This document shows positions 24,550 through 36,086 of a DNA stretch of 64,000 nt, in pieces. The DNA lies in assembly GCA_051294375.1 (NCBI GenBank), contig CM119266.1, positions 27,357,017 through 27,421,016 of the forward strand, read 5' to 3'. Origin of the DNA: Paraspadella gotoi. Lineage: Eukaryota; Chaetognatha. Each line of letters starts with the position of its first letter. The stretch's first letter is position 1. The notes below the pieces were generated by a model. That model saw only the letters and a program-made list of their open reading frames with translations, made no database searches and was not told the DNA's origin. The position numbers and the translations under genes are program-made.

Positions 24550-24645
<96 letters not shown>

Positions 24646-25540
24646 AGCCGTCCACGTTGCTTCGCGCCAGAACGTGTTACGTTGCCACGCGACTCGACGC
24701 TCCTCACTTTTTGTCACGCTGAGAAGTTTTGAACAATACCATTGCTCAACTAAATTCGAGGTAACTCATGCTTTCTGGTAGATATATTAAACTGATGACT
24801 TTTATATTAATCTTTCCTTTATTATTACACAATAAGCTTCAAAGCTTTGTATTCGTATTCGTATTTTTATTCGTATTTATTTCTTCCAATCCATGACTAA
24901 CCGGTAACCAGTATCTATTATTTTCCTAAAAGAAACTCTTTTTCAATGGGCTTTGTTGGAAATTTTAACAAGTGTAACTTGAATTCTACTTTATGTGATC
25001 GCTCTTATGTTATTTATGGTGTTCCTAAGACACCGTACATACTAATTATAAAATATACTTTCAGACGTAGCCTTTTCATAGCCAAGAGCGATGTTTCTCT
25101 GTCGAGACTAATTTTTTTCTCTTCGGCATTTTTTTCTCTCTCAAAATCAGTTGACAGTTCATCTGTTTCTTAATTTTTAACAATTTTTTAAATTTTTGTT
25201 TTTACCGACCAAGAATAAGAAATGAACTTAGCCGGTATGTGAATTGACTGTTTTTTCCTTGCACTCGGGAACATTTCATGGTTTTCTTCAACATTTTTTT
25301 CCGCAATTTTCTTTCCATTCTTAAGTGCCAAGTGTTTGTATACGCTTTGATGTTTACTTTGCGCTGTCCACGGCCGCGTAATTTTCGCCTTTTCTCCTCC
25401 CACCAAACTAGTTTTGTTTACATTGCTTTTTCCCCCTTTTTGGGTTTTTGTTTTCTCTTTTTTCCATTTTTTTTGTCAGATAAACCGCTCTGCGGGTTCG
25501 ACAATGACGGACCAGTAAACAAAACATTTTTTTGTAATTA
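23719..25540. other. Spacer after TIR-HEAT gene, with CT microsatellite
   Basis: The 3' UTR of the TIR-HEAT gene lacks an obvious AATAAA. The spacer contains a pure (CT)n run at about 24555-24642 with GC-rich flanks and otherwise AT-rich DNA. Nothing coding is supported. Confidence 0.4.
24555..24642. repeat. (CT)n microsatellite
   Basis: About 44 uninterrupted CT units. Its SLSLSL/RERERE frames are not genes. Confidence 0.95.
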
Positions 25541-25543
25541 CTA

Positions 25544-26233
25544 CAGAAGGCTTCATATTATAAAATGTGGTACCCCTTTTTTGTGACCAGAACACGTTCC
25601 GAGAAAACTACTGAAGAGAATTTAATGAAATTTTGCATGCAGAGTACCAGTAGTAATACAAATGGAACTATCGAGGCGAATTTTTATATTCCACCCCGAA
25701 GCTGAGATAAGGGGCCCTGAGGGGGCAGCCCCCGAGGGCAAAAAATTGTCAAAATTTTTTTTCAAATTTTTTTATTATTTTTGTTTTGAACAGTTGCACA
25801 GACATTTACTCTTCAACAAAAACGTATTTATTACCTCAAAATATTCATTGACCTTAATTTTTTTCATAAACATCAGCAGTTAAAGTCAGATTTGGAATAA
25901 TTTGGGAAAATTGGAAGTAAAACAATGAACTATGCATCTTCAACCATGCTTAATTATTGCAAATTTATAAATTTTTGTTCTAAAATGTTTTTTTCTTATG
26001 TTTAAAAAGTCAATGCACCTGATGTTACTAAAATTTTTTAGCATTTTTTGGCCCCCCAGGGGTCCACCCCCAGGGCCCTGTATCTCTTGTCAGGGGTTGA
26101 ATATCAAAATTCGCCTCGATAGTTCCATTTATATAGTCATTAGCACTCTAAATATAAAATTTCATTAAATTTGATTGGGTAGTTTGGTGGGAACAGATTC
26201 TGGTCACAAAAAAGGGGTACCACAAGCCTTCTG
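25544..26233. mobile_element. 690-bp MITE (family M1), copy 2, TA target duplication
   Basis: It has the same ends and length as 14540-15229 and is flanked by TA on both sides (25542-25543 and 26234-26235). The right inverted repeat has lost about 14 bp (ggggtaccac directly followed by aagccttctg). The TA duplication and CAG ends fit the Tc1/mariner group. A 40-bp scrap in reverse lies at 28743-28783. Confidence 0.85.
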
Positions 26234-26359
26234 TAATTCTTTTTGCGAAAAATATTTTGATGCTAGTGCGGAGTACAATAAGTATTCCCCGATCTAATAC
26301 TTAAGGGAGTGGTCTTTTCATACAATTGAAACATTCTTTGAAATATTTTCCACTTCATT

Positions 26360-26572
26360 GATAGGGAAGCCAGGTACTCTGGGAGTGAATGAACGGGACT
26401 GTGAGAGAGTCTTGATTGAAAGCTTGCAGGGACCTGCTATGTAATTATCTTGTAAGAGTGATGGAGGCCTTAAACCACCAAAGCCTGTCCAAAGTCAGGG
26501 GCAAGATAGCTTATTTATTAAATGAATGGATAATTTTTATATTGGTTGTACCAATTTCATACACAAATTTGG
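26360..26572 (+). repeat. Repeat family A (about 210 bp), + copy
   Basis: It runs from agggaagccaggtactctgg to ttggttgtaccaatttcat. A nearly identical inverted copy is at 28882-29092, and other partial copies are near 13060, 40640, 44290 and 47760. All share the end gttgtaccaatttcat. This looks like a SINE-type unit; no polymerase III box is obvious. Confidence 0.75.
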
Positions 26573-26604
26573 TTACATCATTTCAGAATTTCAAATAGCT
26601 AATA

Positions 26605-26785
26605 AACAGACAATAGGTACAGTAGCATCCGTCTAGAATTTCTGAGACGGCAAGCTCTGTAACTCGAGTACAAATGATAATTTGAAAGCGAGTTTTTGTC
26701 TTGTTATCGAGTACTCATATGGCTTCTCCCCCTTTGGTAAGCCATTGCTCTACGACCACTTTTGGGACATAGCAGTTTCTGGTAA
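26605..26785 (-). mobile_element. SINE body, headless copy
   Basis: The reverse complement of 29180-29365 (gatgctactg...gagcaatggcttaccgaag...gatgtcccaaaa). The tRNA-like head that precedes that body at 29112 is missing here, cut by the start of the family B copy at 26791. Confidence 0.6.
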
Positions 26786-26790
26786 AAATT

Positions 26791-28348
26791 TAGTCGGATC
26801 TGCTTTTAAGCAGATCCCGATTCTATAATCCACTTTGTCGGTCCGACGGTCCGCCCCCTCAAACTCCAATTACTCGTGATTGGATGGTTGGATTGGAATG
26901 AAATTTTGTGTGTGGGTAGAAAAGTGTGTGATTGAGCTGGATATAAAGTTTCGTTGGAATCGTACAAGTGGAAATGAATTTAAATGGAAAAAACAAAAGT
27001 CAATATTTACTTGAAGTATTTTTACTTATATTTACTCATAATTATTATATTTATTATTCATGGTATAATATTTTCTTTCGTTGTTTTCGAGAGAATAACA
27101 AAGTTTTGATTTAATTTGTACAACGATTTTATTTTGTATCTTAGCAGACATGTTTCGGCTCATGAATTTGAGCCTTCATCAGCGCTTTTTACAGTTGTAA
27201 AATTGAACAGATTTTGTGAGTTAAAGAAAGGGAGAGAAAGAGAGAGAGTGAAGAAGAAGTTCAAGGTTAAAGCTTCCAACAAAGAATTGAGAAAGAACAG
27301 TGGTCAGTGGTGAGGACAGATTTTAGACAAGTCCAGTTTGAATAAGTTGTGAAAAAGAAGTGAAAATTTGATGAGAGAGAGAGAGAGATAGAAAAGGGGA
27401 TAGAGAGAGAGAGGAAATATATACAATTACATTTGGCAATGTACAACAGGGATAAAGATAATGGAAACTTGAAATGTTCTGTCTAATAACAATTTGAAAA
27501 TAAATTAATTTGAATTATAAGAAATTGAAGATGAAAAAGAAAATTGAAATTTGATATTTTTAGATTAGAGGGATAGAAGAGTATAGATTGTAGTGAAATA
27601 TAACGATTGAGAAAGAGCTCAAAATGAGCTGGGCCCCCCCCAATTTTCTTTTTCATCTTCAATTTCTTATAATTCAAATTAATTTATTTTCAAATTGTAA
27701 TTAAACAGAACATTTCAAGTTTCCATTATCTTTATCCCTGTTATACATTGCCAAATGTAATTGTATATATTTCCTCTCTCTCTCTCTCTATCCCCCTTTC
27801 TATCTCTCTCTCTCTCATCAAATTTTCACTTCTTTTTCACAACTTATTCAAACTGGCCTTGTCTAAAATCTGTCCTTTCTCAATTCTCTGTTGGAAGCTT
27901 TAACTTAGAACTTCTTCTTCACTCTCTCTCTCTCTCTCTCCCTTTCTTTAACTCACAAAATCTGTTCAATTTTAAAACTGTAAAAAGCGCTGATGAAGGC
28001 TCGAATTCATGAGCCGAAACATGTCTGCTAAGATACAAAATAAAATCGTTGTACAAATTAAATCAAAACTTTGTTATATTTATTAAAAATTGTATAGATA
28101 AATTGAAATGAAATTTTGTGTGTTGGTAGGAATTTATGCAATTAAGCTGGAAATAAATTTTTGATGGAATCGGAGTGGAAAAGTTTAAATTAGAAAACCA
28201 AAAGACACATTTATTTGAATTTTTAAACAACGTGTTATGATCACAAATTGAAAGTCAGAAAACATTACCGTGATTTATCATCGGATTAGGTTATTACCAC
28301 TTAATTATCGTAGGCTGATCCGACATTGTTTGCTTAAACTTGTTTTAT
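26791..28348 (+). mobile_element. Repeat family B, copy 2, interrupted by a palindromic element
   Basis: The head gtcggatctgcttttaagca and cactttgtcggtccg are at the left; the tail ctgatccgacattgtttgct is at 28318-28340. A foldback element with a 12-bp target duplication (27045-27056 and 28074-28085) is inserted inside. B sequence resumes after it (attgtatagataaattgaaa), as in the uninterrupted copy at 60150. Confidence 0.7.
27057..28073. mobile_element. Palindromic (foldback) element with hammerhead-like ends
   Basis: Two arms of about 450 bp (27094-27546 and about 27640-28073) are near-perfect reverse complements around a roughly 95-bp loop. The element is flanked by the 12-bp direct repeat ttatatttatta and has a 37-nt left segment before the arm. 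Each arm carries ctgatgaaggct...agccgaaacatgtc, which has the CTGATGA and GAAA core words of hammerhead ribozymes, on opposite strands. There is one extra unpaired base at the start of stem II. Penelope-like retroelements are known to carry hammerhead motifs in their terminal repeats; membership here is inference. Confidence 0.65.
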
Positions 28349-28569
28349 GCAAACCGAAAACTTAGATTATACTTTTTTCGAAACGATTTCATTCTTTCAT
28401 TCTCTCAATCATTAGCCTATTTATTAATATTGATACAATAGGCGACGATTTATAAAAACAGTTTCAGATGTTTCACAATAAACAACTGGTTAAAAACACT
28501 TAATAAAACACCTTTAGAGCAACGTGAACACGTTCGACGTCGCAGCTCAACGAGGCAACTGACTTTTCC

Positions 28570-28790
28570 TAAATTTCAAACATTAAAAATAAGCCAGATA
28601 TTCGCTTTATTCTTTGAATTAATCGTCGCGTATCGGGAAACTTGGGACTCGGATGTCGAAATCTCTGACGTCGGACGTTGAGCCGTCCTGCCCCTACGGC
28701 GACGCCCGCGTTGCGCACCGCGACCGCCAATACAATGTCCAGTAGTTTTCTCGGAACGTGTCACAAAAAAGGAGTACCCCAGAGACCAAC
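28570..28790 (+). other. GC-rich exon-like block, unassigned, plus MITE scrap
   Basis: 28615-28740 is GC-rich in AT-rich DNA and has a + frame reading LIVAYRETWDSDVEISDVGR then a stop. No partner exons or family are recognised. 28743-28783 is a reverse fragment of the M1 MITE end (cggaacgtgtcacaaaaaag). Confidence 0.25.
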
Positions 28791-28881
28791 AAGATAACCA
28801 GAAGACGATTTGGCCGAACGCATGTTAACATTAATGATTTTTTTGTTTGCCCTAAAAAATTAAAAGTGAACTTGCAGCTTT

Positions 28882-29092
28882 ATATAATGAAATTGGTACA
28901 ACCAAAAAATTATCCATTCATTTAATAAATAAGCTGTCTTGCCCCTGACTTTGGACAGGCTTTGGTGGTTTAAGGCCTCCATCACTCTTACAAGATAATT
29001 ACATAGCAGGTCCCTGCAAGCTTTCAATCAAGACTCTTTCACAGTCCCGTTTATTCACTCCCAGAGTACCTGGCTTCCCTATTAAATTTGAA
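28882..29092 (-). repeat. Repeat family A, - copy
   Basis: An inverted, nearly identical copy of 26360-26572, starting gaaattggtacaacc and ending gtacctggcttccctat. Confidence 0.75.
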
Positions 29093-29107
29093 CATAATTT
29101 TTTCAAA

Positions 29108-29365
29108 AATTATTTGGCCGAGTGCTTAACGCGTCGGATTTCAACGATACGATGATGTTTCGGGTTCAAATCTGGCTGAAGTTATTTTTTACCATAAGTT
29201 CTGATGTCCCAAAACCGGTCATAGAGCAATGGCTTACCGAAGGGGGAGTAGCCATATGAGTACTTGATAACAAGACAAAAACTCGCTTTCAAATTATCAT
29301 TTGTATTCGAGTTACAGAGCTTGCCGTCTCAGAAATTCTAGACGGATGCTACTGTTTTAAGGACA
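29108..29365 (+). mobile_element. tRNA-derived SINE
   Basis: A polymerase III A-box-like tggccgagtgcttaacgc (about 29115) and B-box-like gggttcaaatct (29162-29172) have tRNA-like spacing, and a roughly 185-bp body follows whose inverted copy is at 26605-26785. The acceptor and T stems do not pair well, so this is not a working tRNA gene. Confidence 0.6.
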
Positions 29366-30579
29366 CTTCTACTCGCTTTCATTTTTCATTATATTGGGTG
29401 ATTTAAAGACTCGAAAAACTGATTTAAGAGTTGGTCAAAGTGCTATCCTTGCCTTGTTCTATTATTCTTGTATTATTTTCTCTACAATCTTTATTCTTCT
29501 CTATTTTTTGATTAATTTTCTAACTTTTAAAGAAAACAAATTAAATTTTATTAAATTCATCATAATTTCGTTGGTCACGCCATTTTTTTTATCGCCCCAT
29601 ATTTAAATTTGGTAAAAAATGGCAAAAGCTACTTATTTAATTCAGTAGATACTTTTCACATTGAGAACCAGAACTAGTTAAAATGATGATATTGGTAAAA
29701 ACCTGTAGGTGGAGGACCCATTTGATAAATGATGCGGTCTGACTGATTTGAGCCAATTTGTGTGGTGATGGGAGGCGGGGGGGACTTCTATCTAGATGCG
29801 CTTTTCATTCAACCTTTTTTCCTTCAAGAGATGTTGATATGAGAGAGAGCGAGAAAAGAGGAAGAGCGATCCTGAGATTATTTAAAACCCGTCAGCTATT
29901 CATACTTTTTACTCGTTTTTTTTCTCCTATTATCCGAAGATATTTTCAATGAATCAAGTCTGAAAAGATTAAGAAGATATCTTTTAACCAACCATAACCT
30001 AAATGGAAAAAACTTAAGTAAGTTTTGCTTTTCAAATGTCAAATTTCTAATATTTTTCTATAAAATGTTTTTTACTAGATTTACGAATTACTTATTTATT
30101 AATTACAAGCCTTCTCATTTTTTCGTTACTAACGTCACAAAAGTAAAAGTGACATTTACTGTCTTGCCTTTTTCTTTTGCTATCACTTTCAACTAATACA
30201 TTCGTTATAAATTTTCAGAAAATTGAAACGCTTTTTAGCTAAGATCTGTTATCGTCATTAAGGCTGACACACTTGAACCTTTAAGATAAAAAAAGGCTCC
30301 CAACTAAAGTTCGACTCGATCTCTTCCCCCTTCACGTGTTAAATTCGCTTTCCGAAATTAATTCGCTGCCTCGATCTAATTACGAAAAAAATTAACCCTA
30401 CTAATTTATTTTTAGGTTTATCAACGACGCAGGAAAGAAAGACTTTATCCTACCTCTCAACCGGTGTTCGAAGGAAAAAAATACCAGTATTGCAAATGCG
30501 GCGCACGTGACGATTTTTTTTGTCGCGCGCCGCCCAACCATTTTTATTGTCATCACCACTTAAGTTAATTTTTAAAAAA
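29366..30579. other. PKG upstream region
   Basis: 1.2 kb of AT-rich DNA with no supported gene. It must include the PKG promoter and 5' UTR. A GC-richer patch lies at 30495-30535. No TATA box is convincing. Confidence 0.4.
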
Positions 30580-32625
30580 ATGGCTTCTGTGTCTGGCCTC
30601 GGGGCGGCCCCGGTCCCGGACCTGGAAGCGCAATTGAAGGAAAAGGACGAACAGATTCGCAACTTGAATCGCCTCTTGGAGAGCAAGGACACGATGATCG
30701 TGGAGCTCCGCTCCCAACTGGACAAGTTCCAATCGGTGCTGCACACAGGAGCCTTGGCACCTTCCCTCTCCGTCGGGGCCAACCGCGTCCAGCGCCTCGG
30801 GATTTCCGCGGAACCTCAGGGCAAAATTCGCGTCAGTGACGTGCGCAACCAGGAGTTGAGCCGTCACGACAAGTCAACCGCCTGTCGTAAGCTCATTCAC
30901 GACGCCATCCTGGACAACGACTTCATGCGCCACTTGGACGAATCGCAGGTCGAGGACGTCGTTGACTGCATGCGACCAGTCGATTTCCCCAAGGACGCCT
31001 TCATAATCAAAGAGGGCGACGCTGGGGCGCAGGTGTTCGTCATGGAAGCCGGCCGGGTCGAAGTGAGCAAGGACGGTCAGAAGCTGCGCACCATGGGCCC
31101 CGGAAAGGTCTTCGGCGAGTTGGCTATTCTTTACAACTGCACCAGGACGGCCACGGTCCGCGCAGTTCAAGACTGCAAGCTGTGGGCGATCGACCGGCCC
31201 GGCTTTCAAACGATCATGATGAAAAACGGCCTCATCAAGCGAGCCGAATACATGGAGATTCTCAAAAGCATCCCCAACTTTTCCGAACTGCCCGAGTCGA
31301 CCATCAGTCGGTTGGCCGACGTTCTGGACGAAGGATGCTACGAGAAGGGACAGTACATCATTCGCCAGGGGGCGAGGGGCGACACCTTCTATATAATCAC
31401 CAAGGGCAAGGTGCGTGTGACCCAGCGCGCCAAAGACGCCAAAGAAGAGTCCCACCTGCGAGATTTAGGGAAGGGCGATTTTTTCGGGGAGAAGGCCTTG
31501 CAGAGCGAGGACATCCGCACGGCCAACGTCATCGCCGACGACGAAGCTGGCGTCGTCTGCCTCACCCTAGATCGGCATTCTTACGCGGCGCTCATCGCCG
31601 ATCTTGGCGAACTAAGGAAGAGTTACGAGGATCTCTCGGCGACGCCTAAAAAAGAGGACGAGTCGTTGGAGGCTCTTAAGCTAAAGGACCTCCAGATCCT
31701 GGCCACTCTCGGAGTGGGCGGGTTCGGCCGCGTCGAACTGGTCAAGATAGCCGGGGAGAACTCTCGTTCCTTCGCTCTCAAAATCATGAAAAAGAAGCAT
31801 ATCGTCGACACCCGGCAACAGGAACACATCATGAACGAGAAGCGTATTATGCGCGGCGCCAACTCCTCCTTTATCGTCAAACTTTACAAGACATTTAAGG
31901 ATCGAAAATACCTCTACATGATGCTCGAAAGCTGCTTGGGCGGCGAGCTCTGGGCGATTCTTCGTGATCGCGTCTACTTCGACGACTCAACCACCCGTTT
32001 CTACATTTGCTGCGTCGTGGAGGCGTTTGCTTACCTGCACGGGCGCGGCATCATCTATCGAGACCTAAAGCCGGAGAATTTGCTCCTTGATGCTCGAGGT
32101 TACGTCAAGCTGGTCGATTTTGGTTTCGCCAAAGTTATTGGGCCCGGCCGCAAGACGTGGACCTTTTGCGGCACGCCCGAATACGTCGCTCCCGAAATTA
32201 TCCTCAACAAAGGACACGACTTCACGGCCGACTACTGGTCCATGGGTATCCTCATCTTCGAGCTGCTCACCGGCAGCCCGCCCTTCACCGCATCTGACCC
32301 AATGAAGACCTACAACATCATCCTCAAAGGGATCGACGCCATTGAGTTTCCGCGCAAAATCACAAAATCCGCGGGCTCGCTCATCAAGAAACTCTGTAGG
32401 GAGGCGCCGACGGAGCGGCTCGGCGTCAAGGGCCTGAAGGACATCGTCAAGAACAAGTGGTTCGAGGGATTTAACTGGGAGGCGCTGCGTGCGCTTACGT
32501 TGAACCCTCCCATTCTGCCGGTCATTCAGTCGCCAATCGACAGCTCCAACTTCGACGATTACCCCCCCGACGTCGATCCTAATCCGCCCGACGACCTCAC
32601 CGGAAATTGGGACAAGGACTTTTGA
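30580..32625 (+). CDS. PRKG1: cGMP-dependent protein kinase (PKG I type), single exon
   Basis: One uninterrupted frame of 681 residues (vertebrate PKG I is 671-686). It contains an N-terminal leucine zipper (about 12-50, heptads in [19 protein letters not shown]), the pseudosubstrate/autoinhibitory [12 protein letters not shown] (about 69-80), cyclic-nucleotide site A ([18 protein letters not shown]) and site B ([18 protein letters not shown]). The kinase domain starts at about 368, with [21 protein letters not shown] (493-502), DFGFAK (from 513), the activation loop [12 protein letters not shown] (Thr528), and an AGC C-tail ending in DKDF. All catalytic residues are intact. It phosphorylates Ser/Thr targets downstream of NO and peptide-cGMP signals. 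ATG 30580 is used; the upstream in-frame codon is only a TTG. It has no introns, unlike every other multi-domain gene here. Confidence 0.96.
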   Translation: MASVSGLGAAPVPDLEAQLKEKDEQIRNLNRLLESKDTMIVELRSQLDKFQSVLHTGALAPSLSVGANRVQRLGISAEPQGKIRVSDVRNQELSRHDKSTACRKLIHDAILDNDFMRHLDESQVEDVVDCMRPVDFPKDAFIIKEGDAGAQVFVMEAGRVEVSKDGQKLRTMGPGKVFGELAILYNCTRTATVRAVQDCKLWAIDRPGFQTIMMKNGLIKRAEYMEILKSIPNFSELPESTISRLADVLDEGCYEKGQYIIRQGARGDTFYIITKGKVRVTQRAKDAKEESHLRDLGKGDFFGEKALQSEDIRTANVIADDEAGVVCLTLDRHSYAALIADLGELRKSYEDLSATPKKEDESLEALKLKDLQILATLGVGGFGRVELVKIAGENSRSFALKIMKKKHIVDTRQQEHIMNEKRIMRGANSSFIVKLYKTFKDRKYLYMMLESCLGGELWAILRDRVYFDDSTTRFYICCVVEAFAYLHGRGIIYRDLKPENLLLDARGYVKLVDFGFAKVIGPGRKTWTFCGTPEYVAPEIILNKGHDFTADYWSMGILIFELLTGSPPFTASDPMKTYNIILKGIDAIEFPRKITKSAGSLIKKLCREAPTERLGVKGLKDIVKNKWFEGFNWEALRALTLNPPILPVIQSPIDSSNFDDYPPDVDPNPPDDLTGNWDKDF

Positions 32626-34646
32626 CGCAGGGGCGGGGAGGGAATTTTAAGTTGCGAGCTATTATGGTTTATCGATCGTTTGAGAGGTTTTATGTGTCGA
32701 TCTTTTTCCTATGCAATCCTTTAATGCAAACATACGTATGTATGTTTTGGTATGGTTGAGGTTGAAAAAAGAGGGGGGGAAAAATTGAAGCTTATGTTTA
32801 TATACATTATTGTTCATTTAGTGCCTCATATGTTTAGTTTGAGATTATTCAAATCAATTCCAAACGATCCTTGACTTTCTTCGTCGTAGAAATATTTTGC
32901 CAGATATATCAATTTAAGCGAGCCTTTTCTATATTTTTCGCTCGCTTCATGAATTCTCTATTTTCACTAGTCATATATCCGATGTTCTAAAAATGGATAC
33001 GAACCCGTTATAATGCTTTTTCGGTTAATTTTACCATAAGTTTTAAAGGCCTTAGGCAGCCCACAATGTTATTTCAAGTAGTTTTGAAATCCTTTGGTTT
33101 ATATGTGATTAATTGCTATGTTTTGATTTTAATTTATTATTCTTATTCACAGATTGTGGACAAGATTGAAATCAACATATATATAATACATATCCTTTTA
33201 TGTTAGTCTATGACAAATCTGTAAAACCTCATGTTTTTTTAAATTAATGTTTTAAAAATTTATTGCCTGTCTCTAAACTTTTGTTCTTAAAATTTTCAAC
33301 TTGTCTTTAAAGATCCAGTTTGTAGCGAACATCGTAATCAAACTGTATTTAAAAAATTGAGTTATTACTTGCTTTTTAACAAAAAGTTTCGAAAAATATA
33401 CTAAAACAGTTTAATTACTTGTTCGATTGATTGATTGTTTGATGCATCTGATCAAGATCTACCCTTATCTTTTCTGTAAGATTTTTATAAAAAATTTACA
33501 AAATCACTTCGTATGGCCACTTTTTTGGGCACCATTTTAAATGGTTGTATAACCTTTTAATACATGTATATAAATACAAAAATCAAAAACATTTTAACAT
33601 TTTATGGGAATAATTAGTAGACCTAATTTAGTCATAAGTTTATTAAATTTGTGAATACTACTTTAGCGAAAAAAATTTTCAACTCGAAATAAAACGGTGA
33701 TCATTATTGACTTTTAATCATGAGAGCTAATTTACAATGAATTCATTCAATCACTACTTTTATACCAATTCTAAGATTGACGTAGGCTCTGAATGTGATT
33801 TCTCAGTTGTTATCTATATTTGAGCTTTGTTATCTAAAACTCCATTTTGTTATTTTAATTGTCGCTGTGTTCACAATCCATTGAAAATCCGGCACCTTTC
33901 GTCAGACCTTCAATTTTTCTAAGCTTGAAACTTATATATTATATAACTGTCCTATTGTATTTACAATTCAACAGTTGAGTAATTTCTTGCAATGGCCGTT
34001 AATTTTGCTTACTAACCTCAACTCTGTAACATTAAATTGAAATGACAGACCCTATAGTCGTAACATAACATTATAATAAGGTCATTGTAAATTCTCTTTT
34101 GATTGTTAAAATTTTATTTTCATTTACGGCGTAATTAATCGTTAATAAATATTTATTTAAAATTATTAGTATCTACGTAATATTGTGATTTTAAATTGGA
34201 GTTGGTTTTTCAGGACATCTAAGAAAAATTTTGCCCGAATTAAAATGGTTTATTTTTTATCTAATCATTTTTCTCTTTCAATTCGCCAAAGCAAGTCTTA
34301 GCCGTGCCTACTGCCTCCCATTTAAACTTTTCATGGAACGATGACACTGTTTCTATTTCTCATCCCGTTGTTATAATAAAAATAAATCCATCCCACGATC
34401 ATAATCAACCTCCAAATCAAACCTTTGTTGAGCGCTGTTGTCACAGGGGTAACCGGCTTTTATTTTCAGTTGTTAGTTCGCGATCTATCGGAAATACTAG
34501 TTGTAGGTAACTAAAAAAATTGAGGGGAAAGAAGAAAATTGGCGAATTTTCGATTAACGAAAGTCACTTAAAAACTTGAAAAATAAATACTAAAAAAAAA
34601 CACAAAAAACAGTGGGCACCGCGACCAAAAAAAATTGTTTGTCACA
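32626..34646. other. Spacer PKG-PITP
   Basis: 2 kb of AT-rich DNA. It should contain the PKG 3' UTR and the PITP promoter. No repeats, RNA genes or open frames could be supported. Confidence 0.4.
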
Positions 34647-35970
34647 ATGTTGATATACGAATACCGCGTGCTTCTTCCGTTGACGGTGGAGGAATACCAA
34701 GTCGGCCAACTGTACTCCGTTGCTGAGGCCTCTAAAAACGAGACCGGTGGCGGGGAGGGAATCGAGGTCCTGAAAAACGAACCCTTTACGAACAACCCTC
34801 TTATCGGTGACGAGTACGATTCCGGGCAGTATACCCACAAGGTGAGTGAGACATATTCCCACAACCCCACCATCGGGAGGTCACTGAAATTGTTGCTCGT
34901 TCTTTAATGTTATGAGCGTCGTTTAAACGCGAACAAACAATTTTCGAACATTTTTCTCTTTTAAACCCAACCCCTCCTTTCAGCTTTTTCATCTCAAAAG
35001 CAAGGTGCCTAATTATATCAGCGTATTGGCTCCCGAAGGCTCACTGGAGATTGAAGAAGAAGCTTGGAACGCATATCCTTATTGTCGGACGGTTATCACG
35101 AACCCAAAATACATGAAGGACCATTTCTACATAAAAATCGAAACGCTGCATCTGCAGGACAACGGCCAAACAGAAAACGCTCACAAATTAAAAGGAGATT
35201 CGTATAAAAAGCGACAAGTAAGCGGTTAAATAGAATCTACATTCTAAAATATTTGAGGTTCCACTTTTTCCTTTTGTTGATGTTGTGTGGTAGCTTGTAG
35301 TAATGCTTAGTCGAAGAGAATTCACTTAGTTTTATTTTAATACGGTGTTGAATGTGCACTTTACAGACAATAGTTCAAAATTACATAATTCTGCAATCAA
35401 ACCGTTTGATTCAAACGTGGTTTCATTTTCGTGCTTTCGTGAAAAGTCTGGTTGTTTAACCTCACAAGGTTTTGTTTGTAATAGTATGACTAATTGACTA
35501 TGTACTAGACTTACTACTATTGTTTTAAAAGTTTTCTTTCTCCGAAATTTATAGAATTTTGAACTATTATTTTTTCGCTCCCCAAGGTCGTCACTATTGA
35601 TATCGCGAACGATCCAGTAAAATCTTCCGACTACAAACCGGACGAGGATCCCACGAAGTTTCACTCCCAAGTCACTGGACGGGGCCCATTGACGGGCGCC
35701 TGGGCGGGAAAGAGCGAACCGCTTATGTGCGCCTACAAACTAGTCACGTGCCACTTCAAGTGGAGATTTCTCACTGACCGCGTGGAGTCTTTCATCATGA
35801 ACGCGGAGAGGAGGATCTTCACCAACTTTCACCGGCAGGTCTTCTGTTGGTTGGACAAGTGGCACGGAATGACCATGGAAGACATTCGACGGTTGGAGGA
35901 CAAGACGAAGGAGGAGTTGGACAAGCAGATCACCGAGGGTCCCGTCAGAGGCACCAAAGCCACGTCATAG
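34647..35970 (+). CDS. PITPNA: Class I phosphatidylinositol transfer protein
   Basis: Exons 34647-34841, 34984-35217 and 35587-35970, all phase 0, give 270 residues (PITP-alpha 271). Family landmarks: [78 protein letters not shown], then [27 protein letters not shown] and [12 protein letters not shown]. The START-like pocket exchanges one PI or PC molecule between membranes, supporting phosphoinositide signalling and Golgi traffic. In vertebrate PITPs two Trp residues follow FK and help membrane docking; here the pair reads WR (FKWRFL), so one Trp is lost. The alpha/beta split is vertebrate, so the symbol is by class only. AATAAA lies at 36081. Confidence 0.96.
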
Positions 35971-36080
35971 CGCGTCAAGGAAATATTTAGATTGGGGTGT
36001 TTTTCTTTAGGAAATACGTGGGGAGAAAAAAGGCCAATCCCATTAGTTTAGCGCTTAGTCGACGCCGGGGGTATAAAGAA

Positions 36081-36086
36081 AATAAA
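36081..36086 (+). terminator. PITP poly(A) signal
   Basis: AATAAA 111 bases after the PITP stop codon. Confidence 0.6.

Noticed and set aside
24455-24781. Long frames rich in SLSLSL or RERERE (also at 44811-45380, 46808-47286, 52729-53024, 55494-55718, 56534-56791 and 61379-61685)
   Set aside because: These are translations of CT/GA microsatellites, open in all phases that avoid stops, with no gene context.
29108-29180. tRNA gene
   Set aside because: A and B boxes are present, but acceptor and T stems do not pair and a repeated body follows; it is a SINE.
30565-31455. Minus-strand frames of 100 and 193 codons
   Set aside because: They are antisense shadows of the PKG coding sequence.
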